A stretch of DNA of 12,113 nt from Bacteroidota bacterium (GTDB taxonomy: Bacteria > Bacteroidota > Ignavibacteria > Ignavibacteriales > Ignavibacteriaceae): positions 1 through 12,113 of the forward strand of contig JAEXTR010000157.1 of assembly GCA_023406915.1 (NCBI GenBank), read 5' to 3'. Positions 6,419 through 12,113 of this stretch are shown here, one piece after another. The notes below the pieces were generated by a model. That model did not search any database, was not told where the DNA came from, and saw only the letters and a program-made list of their open reading frames with translations. How positions within the stretch are numbered: the first letter of the stretch is position 1; each line of letters begins with the position of its first letter. A program made the translations under genes and the position numbers.

Positions 6419-9256
6419 TTAAAACTCAATTTTAGAGAAGTTGACTTTAAGACCGAGTTTTATTTGTCTCGGAATACCGAAGTTGAAAGGATTTAACTCC
6501 AGCGAACGATAGTCTGCCTTGAATCCTTCAGCATCAGCTGTAGAATTTGCATACGACTGACCTTCTCTTGTTTCAAGCCATCCGGTAGTGTAAGCGTCGC
6601 CGGTTGACTGATACACCGTAACCGGATTATCAGCATCAAGCAAGTTCTCAACAACTACGTAAGGGGTGATAAAGAGATTGCCAATTGCGAAAGATTTCTC
6701 TAAGCGCAGGTCAATTCTGAAATTGCCCGGTCCGTAAGCAGAGTTAACATAACCTCTGGTTTCGCCAAAGTTAGTTGTTCCAGCTAAAAGGTTCTGCATC
6801 TTCAGCGGAGTATAAGGACGACCGGAGTTGAAACGCAGAAGTACGTTTGCACTGAGCATTTCGAGGAATCTGAGATCACCCTTTGGAACCATAAAGTCAA
6901 TATTGACAACACCAGTGTGGCGCTGATCAAAGCTCAGAGGAGCGATAACTTTTGGAATTTCACCGCCTGTATTTCTGAATGCTGCAGTAAAGGATGAATT
7001 GGTTGAGGATCCAGTACCTTCAGCAATTGAGAATGTATAATCAACAGAGACAGAGAAATAGCTCAATCTGGTGATATCCAGAGCGAGAGCAAGACCTTTT
7101 ACCGTACCAAAGTCAGTGTTGGTAGGAGTAATATAAGTCAGTGTCTGTCCGCCTGGTGTACGCTGGAAGAATATTGGAGCTGTATTTACCAGACCTTCAG
7201 TATTCTTGTAGAATGCGGTCAGATTCAGAGCTGCGAAGTCTCCAATTGTCTGACGGAAACCGATTTCGTACTGTGTAGTAATTTCGCTGTTTACGTGACC
7301 GGTATTCAACAGCCAGTTATTATCAGTGATCAGGAAGTTCAGATCGAAGACCGTAGTATAGAGCTGATCAAGTGAAGGCTGCTGGATAAATTTTCCATAC
7401 TGAGCATGGAAAACGGTTGTACTCGTAACAGGGAATCCGAGACCGATACGTGGTGAGAAGTACACTTCGGCTTCTTTCTCCACGAAGTCACCATCATCAT
7501 AACCGTTTGGATCAGTACCGCCACCAAATGGCAGAAGAGGATCCTTCAGGATACTTGCCTTGGTATCAAAGTAGTCTAAACGAAGACCAACATTAAGTAC
7601 CATGTCTGATAATTCATAACGATCCTGAACATAAGCATACGCTAACAGTGGATTCTTTGGTTCAAACTCATCACCAGAACTGGATTCAGTCTGACCAGTG
7701 ATATCATAACCAAATACTGTTGGCTGCATTCTGCGATAACGTTCAGCAACGTCTGCTATACTTCTGATATTGTCAGAAGCTAGAGCACGGGGACCAATTG
7801 CGAAGAGACGGAGTGTATTGTAATTGATACCACCACCAGCTTCAAGTAGATGGTTTTCCAACTGATAGGTGAAATCCAGATCTCCGGTCATGGTGATATT
7901 CTTTGACTTCTGATAGGCATTGTTTACTCTGCCATATTTTGCAAAGATACCATACTGATCAAAGCTGACGATACCGCCGTTTGACGGAATGAAAGCACCA
8001 ATCTGTGCGTTTGCCAGGGAATCACCATACTTTTCAAGCTGATCGAACCATACACCGTCACCACTTTCAAAGTTGTTGATACGGTAACCGAGGTTCAGAT
8101 TCCAGAATGCATTTGCGCTGAGGTTCTGTGAAATCTTTCCGCTGAAGGAGAGGTTTTCACGTTCGTTGCGAGGATTATGCATCGAGTTCACTTTTGCATA
8201 GCTATGGATGTAACCACGGGTGTTCCGGGTGTTGATGTTTGCACCCAAACGTACCTGGAAATCACCAAAACGGTGAGTGGTACGTGCGGTATAACGCCAT
8301 ACGCCAGCACTAGCGTCTCTCTTGTATGGTGATGAGTATTTCACATCAGAATTAAATTCTATACCAATTGCTCTCGGATTATCATCCAGGTTCCAGCCGC
8401 GTTCACCTGACAAGAAGAACGTATGGTTACCGTTACCCGGAATGATGGGACCGGAGAGATTGGCAGTATACAGATTGTATCCGTAATCATCGGTAAATGT
8501 TGAGGTTTGAGCATCTGCATAGATTGAATAGAACGGGTCACCAGATTTGGTGGTCACATTTACGATACCAGACTGTGCCTGACCGTATTTTGCTTCGTAA
8601 CCGCCAATCTGGAATGAGAGCTGTTCAATAGCAGCGTTCGAAACCTGAGAATAGTTTGCACCAGTATAAACGTCATTCTGAGGCACGCCATCAACGATGT
8701 AAAGCACTTCGCCGCCACGACCACCACGTACGTTTAACGTGGCATTACCTGATGAACCGCCGCTGCCTTCTGAAACAACAACGCCGGCATTCAGTGATGC
8801 AAGGTTTTCAACACCGCGAACAGGCAATTTTTCGATCTGTTTCGAATCATAAACCTGAACGGTATTGGTTGATTTTTCTTCATAAAATTTTCTTTTGTCT
8901 GTAACAACGATTTCTTCAAGCTGAAGATCCGTGCTCAGATCCATATTGAGTTCGGTGGTGATACCGGCAACAACACGGACGTCAGTAACAACCTTGGATG
9001 CATATCCAACATAACTGAATCTAACGGAATAGGTTCCGGGGGTGATATTCAGTATGAAGTAGTTACCTTCAATGTCTGTTGCGGCACCGGAATTTGTATT
9101 AAGCAATACAATGTTGGCACCGATCAGGGGTTCTTGTGTTGTTGCATCTAACACCCTTCCGCTGATTTTACCTACGCCTGATTGGGCATAGACACCAGCT
9201 GTGGACAGTAAGAGGATCAACAAGAATCCCAACAGTTTAGTATAGCGTTCTTTCAT
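6419..9256 (-). CDS. TonB-dependent receptor with N-terminal carboxypeptidase-D regulatory-like domain
   Basis: This 945-residue outer-membrane transporter has a signal peptide (about 1-24, ending GVYA). Next is a carboxypeptidase-D-like beta-sandwich (about 29-108; GKISGRVLDATTQEPLIGAN, then DIEGNYFI and PGTYSVRFSYVGY). A TonB-box-like segment follows (LEEIVVTDKR, 113-122). The plug (about 125-240) contains LNVRGGRGG, YIVDGVPQ and the closing SGIVNVTTKSG. The remainder is a 22-strand-type barrel rich in alternating aromatic residues, ending in Phe as expected for BAM recognition. Such proteins import large or scarce ligands using energy from TonB-ExbB-ExbD; the ligand is not evident. GAGGAGGAG (9262-9270) gives it one of the strongest ribosome sites here. 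It leads a unit with the T9SS cargo gene (23 bp away) and the PorV-like gene. No SusD gene is adjacent, so it is not a standard SusCD pair. Confidence 0.93.
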   Translation of the reverse strand: MKERYTKLLGFLLILLLSTAGVYAQSGVGKISGRVLDATTQEPLIGANIVLLNTNSGAATDIEGNYFILNITPGTYSVRFSYVGYASKVVTDVRVVAGITTELNMDLSTDLQLEEIVVTDKRKFYEEKSTNTVQVYDSKQIEKLPVRGVENLASLNAGVVVSEGSGGSSGNATLNVRGGRGGEVLYIVDGVPQNDVYTGANYSQVSNAAIEQLSFQIGGYEAKYGQAQSGIVNVTTKSGDPFYSIYADAQTSTFTDDYGYNLYTANLSGPIIPGNGNHTFFLSGERGWNLDDNPRAIGIEFNSDVKYSSPYKRDASAGVWRYTARTTHRFGDFQVRLGANINTRNTRGYIHSYAKVNSMHNPRNERENLSFSGKISQNLSANAFWNLNLGYRINNFESGDGVWFDQLEKYGDSLANAQIGAFIPSNGGIVSFDQYGIFAKYGRVNNAYQKSKNITMTGDLDFTYQLENHLLEAGGGINYNTLRLFAIGPRALASDNIRSIADVAERYRRMQPTVFGYDITGQTESSSGDEFEPKNPLLAYAYVQDRYELSDMVLNVGLRLDYFDTKASILKDPLLPFGGGTDPNGYDDGDFVEKEAEVYFSPRIGLGFPVTSTTVFHAQYGKFIQQPSLDQLYTTVFDLNFLITDNNWLLNTGHVNSEITTQYEIGFRQTIGDFAALNLTAFYKNTEGLVNTAPIFFQRTPGGQTLTYITPTNTDFGTVKGLALALDITRLSYFSVSVDYTFSIAEGTGSSTNSSFTAAFRNTGGEIPKVIAPLSFDQRHTGVVNIDFMVPKGDLRFLEMLSANVLLRFNSGRPYTPLKMQNLLAGTTNFGETRGYVNSAYGPGNFRIDLRLEKSFAIGNLFITPYVVVENLLDADNPVTVYQSTGDAYTTGWLETREGQSYANSTADAEGFKADYRSLELNPFNFGIPRQIKLGLKVNFSKIEF

Positions 9257-9361
9257 CCCTTCTCCTCCTCGTCATCATTTTATCAATGATGTTTTTTCGG
9301 AATTAAGGTTTCTACAACAGATGTTAACTATAAATGGTTTTTATGGTGTATTGATAACAAA

Positions 9362-9388
9362 CGGGACTCCCCCATAAAGGGAGTCCCG
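9362..9388 (-). terminator. Intrinsic terminator of the Asp-box T9SS protein gene
   Basis: A perfect 10-bp GC-rich stem (CGGGACTCCC with GGGAGTCCCG) with a 7-base loop, 27 bp beyond the stop codon of the upstream gene. Minus-strand RNA continues with UUUGUU, a modest U-tract; the plus-strand side has CGTTTT. It separates the monocistronic 605-residue gene from the TonB receptor gene. The receptor promoter should therefore lie in 9271-9361, which is AT-rich, but I could not pick convincing -35/-10 boxes. Confidence 0.85.
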
Positions 9389-9415
9389 CGTTTTGATGAA
9401 ACTAAGTTCAAAGAA

Positions 9416-11233
9416 CTATTTAACAAGCATCATCTTCTTGGTTGCGGTAAAGTTACCAGCGGTAAGGGTATAGAAGTACATTCCTGATGCGAGGTTAGCA
9501 CCATCGAAGTTTACGGTATGGGTACCGACTTCTTTTACGCCGTTAACTAAGGTTGCAACTTCACGACCGATAATGTCATACACTTTCAGTGAGACATTGG
9601 ATCTGCTGGAAAGTGAGAAGTTGATAGTTGTTGCAGGGTTGAACGGATTTGGATAGTTCTGATTCAGGCTGAAATTAGCCGGAACAGCGTTATCCTCAAC
9701 ACTTACGATTGAGATCGGAGTTGATTTATTATAGAGCACTGCTGCAGTTCCAGCGAGTACGCTACCATCATTTGGCCAGTAACCGGTATAACCAGCTGCA
9801 TAAGTATAGTTGCTGAATGCAATAAATTCATTTGCATTGGCGCCGTCTGCAAGCATAGGAGCCAGATGGGTTGAATTTTCATTTATGCCAGTGGTATTGG
9901 TGATATTCATCGGAGCAGACCATGCTGCACCATCAACGGTCTTATATGACAGCCAAATATCACAGATTGAATCGTTCACTGCTGGATCTGGGGAAACCCA
10001 CTGAACAACCATCTTGTCACGGTTCTTATCCATTGCGAGGTAACCGGAAGGTCCCATCTGACCAAGAGCTGGTCCTTCAAGGAAGAATGCATTATCAGGA
10101 ATTCCTTCCCAGATAACCTTACCGCTCCAAGTACCAGCCTGAGTCTTGTAGATTTCAGCAATGGCATTGATACCGGTATTATCACTACCAACAGTGTCGG
10201 TAACAGTGATAATCAGGTGAGGAAGACCATATTTGTCAACGTTCACATCTGTATGATAAGAAATGAAGGTGTCGCCCTTCTTATAGTCGAAGAGTCTATC
10301 ATACTTTGCGAGAGCAGGGATCTGTCTGAAGTCAATAACTTCAAAATCGCCCCATGTTGTGCCGTTGTCAGTTGACTTGGACACGCCAGGGAACCAACCG
10401 GAAAGAATCGGATTGTTGGTATCCGGGGGAACGAATGAACCGATAACTGCCATATAGATGGTACCATTAAGAGCTGAAGCACCACCGCCTGCTACGTTTC
10501 CGTTATCCTGGAATACTGCAGATTCCCACTGGGGAGGGGTAACAGTATCAACAGAGACGAAATCCTGAGTTCTGAAGAACTTTATGCTAGCATCGGTCTG
10601 GTTGTCTGATACCCAGTACATCCATGGGCTGTTTGCACTTGCCCAGGAAGGAACCTGTGAGCTATAGAGACGACCAGCGTCAATAAAGGAAGCTCCGCCG
10701 CCAGCACCGAGAGGCTGATCAGCACCGAAACCTACACCACCGAATGCACCGCTAACCAGTTCTGCCCAGGTGAACAGACCGGTAGTACCAGCGATTGGTC
10801 CATTGGTTGGGTTGGAGATTGCCATTGCTGGATAGCGACCAGCTTTTGCTGGGGCTGAACCGTTAATAGCGCCCTGAACGCGGGTCCAGGTCTGACCTTT
10901 ATCGGTTGAGATATTGTACCACATTTCGCCTGAACCGGCACCATATGTCGTACGGGCTCTGTGTACCATTGCGAGTACATTTGAACCTGGATCATAAGCA
11001 AGTGGATTCAGAGCAGAGATAGCAGGACCAAAAGCATTCTGCATTGTATCAATAGCAATCCATCCAGCGAGAGATGGGGTATTGATGCCACCGATAAAAC
11101 CATTAACTGGCTGGGTGGTTGTGATCTCTTCCATCAACGGTGCTTTCTTTGCAATCTCATATTTCGCATTCTGTGCCTGCACAGAAACGAGGAGACCGAG
11201 CATCGCGAGCAAAAAGAGTGATCTTTTGAGCAT
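9416..11233 (-). CDS. Secreted Asp-box (BNR-like) repeat protein with T9SS type A sorting domain
   Basis: This 605-residue protein has a signal peptide (about 1-20, MLKRSLFLLAMLGLLVSVQA). The body has two clear Asp-box motifs, STDKGQTW (109-116) and STDNGTTW (287-294), and a degenerate one near 431-438 (TVDGAAW). These mark beta-propellers of the sialidase/BNR type. I see no evidence for sialidase catalytic residues, so no enzyme activity is claimed. The last 85 residues are a canonical T9SS sorting domain: FSLNQNYPNPFNPAT at 521-535, VSLKVYDIIGREVATLVNG, LASGMYFYTL and a KKMMLVK end. The protein should be exported by Sec, then moved to the surface by T9SS. AGGAG (11240-11244) lies six bases before the ATG. 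It has its own strong promoter and terminator, so it is probably a single-gene transcript. Confidence 0.9.
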   Translation of the reverse strand: MLKRSLFLLAMLGLLVSVQAQNAKYEIAKKAPLMEEITTTQPVNGFIGGINTPSLAGWIAIDTMQNAFGPAISALNPLAYDPGSNVLAMVHRARTTYGAGSGEMWYNISTDKGQTWTRVQGAINGSAPAKAGRYPAMAISNPTNGPIAGTTGLFTWAELVSGAFGGVGFGADQPLGAGGGASFIDAGRLYSSQVPSWASANSPWMYWVSDNQTDASIKFFRTQDFVSVDTVTPPQWESAVFQDNGNVAGGGASALNGTIYMAVIGSFVPPDTNNPILSGWFPGVSKSTDNGTTWGDFEVIDFRQIPALAKYDRLFDYKKGDTFISYHTDVNVDKYGLPHLIITVTDTVGSDNTGINAIAEIYKTQAGTWSGKVIWEGIPDNAFFLEGPALGQMGPSGYLAMDKNRDKMVVQWVSPDPAVNDSICDIWLSYKTVDGAAWSAPMNITNTTGINENSTHLAPMLADGANANEFIAFSNYTYAAGYTGYWPNDGSVLAGTAAVLYNKSTPISIVSVEDNAVPANFSLNQNYPNPFNPATTINFSLSSRSNVSLKVYDIIGREVATLVNGVKEVGTHTVNFDGANLASGMYFYTLTAGNFTATKKMMLVK

Positions 11234-11265
11234 TTGTTACTCCTATTATATGTTGGTTGATTAGT

Positions 11266-11312
11266 AATTGACTGAACTCAAACAATCAGATGATGCTAAA
11301 GTTGAGTCAATT
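11266..11312. repeat. 8-bp inverted repeat in the leader of the Asp-box protein gene
   Basis: AATTGACT (11266-11273) and AGTCAATT (11305-11312) are exact inverted copies, 31 bp apart. A second pair, ACTCAA (11276-11281) with TTGAGT (11302-11307), shares three bases with the first, so the two pairings exclude each other. They lie in the leader, about 35-80 nt upstream of the start codon. This could be a weak switch or chance in AT-rich sequence. Confidence 0.3.
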
Positions 11313-11365
11313 TCGTTTACTTAGCTAATTTGTAAAAAGCCAATTTTGTAAAGAATTGTAAGGTT

Positions 11366-11394
11366 ATATTAGTTTTTTTTCGACTTATTGTCAA
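11366..11394 (-). promoter_or_regulatory. Sigma70-type promoter of the Asp-box protein gene
   Basis: On the minus strand a perfect -35 box TTGACA (11389-11394) is followed after exactly 17 bp by TAATAT (11366-11371). The spacer contains an eight-base A-run. The predicted start of transcription is near 11359, giving a leader of about 125 nt before the ATG at 11233. This is the best promoter in the window. Confidence 0.75.
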
Positions 11395-11472
11395 GATAAA
11401 AGTTAGTAAAACCTCGAAAATTTACCCTAAATCAGTGAAATCGACCGATTATGGAATAAAACTTGTAATATT

Positions 11473-11793
11473 CTACAACAATGCATTCACTTTTTGAGCA
11501 AAAACTGGCTTTTGCTGAGCACCGATAACCTTGTCAGCTTCGGCACCGTTCTTAAAAAATATCACGGTTGGAATACTGCGCACACCATATTTGATGGCTG
11601 TTTCGGGATTTTCATCCACATCAAGTTTTGCAAACGTAACTTTTCCATCGTACTCTGCGGCAAGCTGATCAATAATTGGGGCTATCACTTTGCAGGGTCC
11701 GCACCATACTGCCCAGAAATCAACGACCACCGGAATGGGTGATTTCAGAACATCCTGCTCAAATGAAGCATCAGTTACGGTAATAGCTTTCAT
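11473..11793 (-). CDS. trxA: Thioredoxin
   Basis: This 106-residue protein is the usual size for a cytoplasmic thioredoxin and has no signal peptide. The redox motif WCGPCK spans 30-35, with the buried Asp at 25 (VVVDFWA). The cis-proline motif SIPT has Pro at 75, and VIFFKNG follows in the expected place. It reduces disulfides in cytoplasmic partners such as ribonucleotide reductase and peroxiredoxins, and is itself reduced by thioredoxin reductase. AAGGAA (11801-11806) lies seven bases before the ATG. The gene begins 50 bp after the stop of the short-chain dehydrogenase, on the same strand and with no terminator seen between, so they may share a transcript. No clear terminator follows it either; the next promoter begins about 80 bp on. 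The assignment is secure, though genomes of this group often have several thioredoxins. Confidence 0.95.
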   Translation of the reverse strand: MKAITVTDASFEQDVLKSPIPVVVDFWAVWCGPCKVIAPIIDQLAAEYDGKVTFAKLDVDENPETAIKYGVRSIPTVIFFKNGAEADKVIGAQQKPVFAQKVNALL

Positions 11794-11843
11794 AGTCTGG
11801 TTCCTTATTCTTTATACATGTTAACAAGTAACAGAGAGATTAT

Positions 11844-12113
11844 TTATACCTGTTTGAAAAAATTCTGTCCAACGTACTGTGAGGAATCTTCTCCACCATC
11901 AGCGTGAATAACGCTGCCCGATATCCATTCCCCACCTTCCTGCATCAGCAGCTTTACCACTTTTGCCACATCCAGCGGTGTGGTAAGCCTGCCATGGGGA
12001 TTTTTGCGTTGTGCCACTTCAATCATCTCAATGCTTCCCGGGATCTTCCGGAGAGCTGGTGTGTCGGTGACACCTGCGAGGATTGCATTCACAGAGATAT
12101 CATGAGTACCCAA
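11844..12113 (-). CDS. Short-chain dehydrogenase/reductase, C-terminal fragment
   Basis: This is the last 90 codons of a gene that enters from the right edge; the first visible codon (TTG) is internal, not a start. The segment reads LGTHDISVNAILAGVTDTPAL, then NPHGRLTTPLDVAKVVKLL, GEWISGSVIHADGGED. This matches the region of the short-chain dehydrogenase/reductase fold after the catalytic Tyr-x-x-x-Lys. It includes the Asn-Ala strand before the substrate loop, the GR-x-x-x-P-x-DVA helix and the G-x-x-I-x-x-DGG end. The usual Pro-Gly of the loop is Ala-Gly here, as also seen in FabI-type enoyl-ACP reductases, but the rest is more like ordinary 3-oxoacyl reductases. The NAD(P) site and catalytic residues are outside the window, so the substrate cannot be named. 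It lies just upstream of thioredoxin. Confidence 0.87.
   Translation of the reverse strand: MGTHDISVNAILAGVTDTPALRKIPGSIEMIEVAQRKNPHGRLTTPLDVAKVVKLLMQEGGEWISGSVIHADGGEDSSQYVGQNFFKQV

Noticed and set aside
6109..6435. 108-codon plus-strand open frame over the start of the T9SS cargo gene
   Set aside because: It is antisense to the signal peptide and N-terminal domain of a well-supported gene, and its hydrophobic character mirrors that signal peptide.
9274..9290. Small hairpin ATCATT/AATGAT just upstream of the TonB receptor ribosome site
   Set aside because: Six A/T-rich pairs with a 5-base loop is weak and easily expected by chance in this AT-rich spacer.
10732..11001. 89-codon minus-strand open frame inside the Asp-box protein gene
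   Set aside because: It overlaps the real gene in another frame, has no ribosome site, and its composition looks like an out-of-frame reading.
9416..11233. Naming the Asp-box protein a sialidase
   Set aside because: Asp boxes occur in many propellers, and no catalytic arginine triad or Tyr/Glu pair could be identified from the sequence alone.
11439..11450. Near-palindrome AATCGACCGATT between thioredoxin and the next promoter
   Set aside because: Only five paired bases per side, with no second copy and no clear relation to the promoter; too little to call an operator.
1..12113. Search by eye for CRISPR arrays, tRNA genes, transposases, phage genes or toxin-antitoxin pairs
   Set aside because: No regularly spaced repeats, cloverleaf, transposase motif or small gene pair was found; the window is filled by eight co-directional genes.

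Overview
The window looks like a chromosomal segment from a member of the Fibrobacteres-Chlorobi-Bacteroidetes group. The best fit is an Ignavibacteria/Chlorobi-side lineage rather than a true Bacteroidia. Three things point there. Two proteins carry C-terminal sorting domains of the type IX secretion system (T9SS), one with the classic NYPNPFNPAT start. There is a PorV/PorQ-family outer-membrane protein, a GWxTD-domain protein and a TonB-dependent receptor with an N-terminal carboxypeptidase-D-like domain. Most genes have clear Shine-Dalgarno sequences (GGAGG, AGGAG, GAGGAGGAG), and there is a near-textbook sigma70-type promoter. Both are unusual for Bacteroidia. The lineage is inferred from protein style only.

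All eight genes are on the minus strand, so transcription runs from right to left. At the right edge is the C-terminal part of a short-chain dehydrogenase/reductase (11844-12113), followed 50 bp later by a thioredoxin (11473-11793). A 239-bp gap then holds a strong promoter (TTGACA, 17 bp, TAATAT) that drives a 605-residue secreted protein with Asp-box (BNR-like) repeats and a canonical T9SS sorting domain (9416-11233). That gene ends at a perfect 10-bp stem terminator.

The centre is a three-gene unit: TonB-dependent receptor (6419-9256), a 1173-residue T9SS cargo with calcium-loop-like motifs and a divergent sorting domain (2874-6395), and a PorV/PorQ-family beta-barrel (1789-2802). The receptor and cargo are only 23 bp apart. 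The PorV-like gene is flanked on both sides by RNA hairpins that pair fully only as minus-strand RNA (G-U wobbles) and have C(GNRA)G loops. The downstream one is an intrinsic terminator; the upstream one has no U-tract. Next come a GWxTD-domain exported protein (309-1676) and, at the left edge, the first 54 residues of a glycosyltransferase family 9 (heptosyltransferase-like) protein (1-162).

Taken together this is mostly an envelope and secretion region. An outer-membrane TonB transducer, a surface protein exported by T9SS and a PorV-type barrel are probably made together, possibly as one surface assembly or uptake unit. The GWxTD protein, the Asp-box protein and the LPS-type glycosyltransferase also act in or on the envelope. 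No tRNA, rRNA, CRISPR array, insertion sequence or phage gene was seen. No gene-free stretch exceeds 300 bases.
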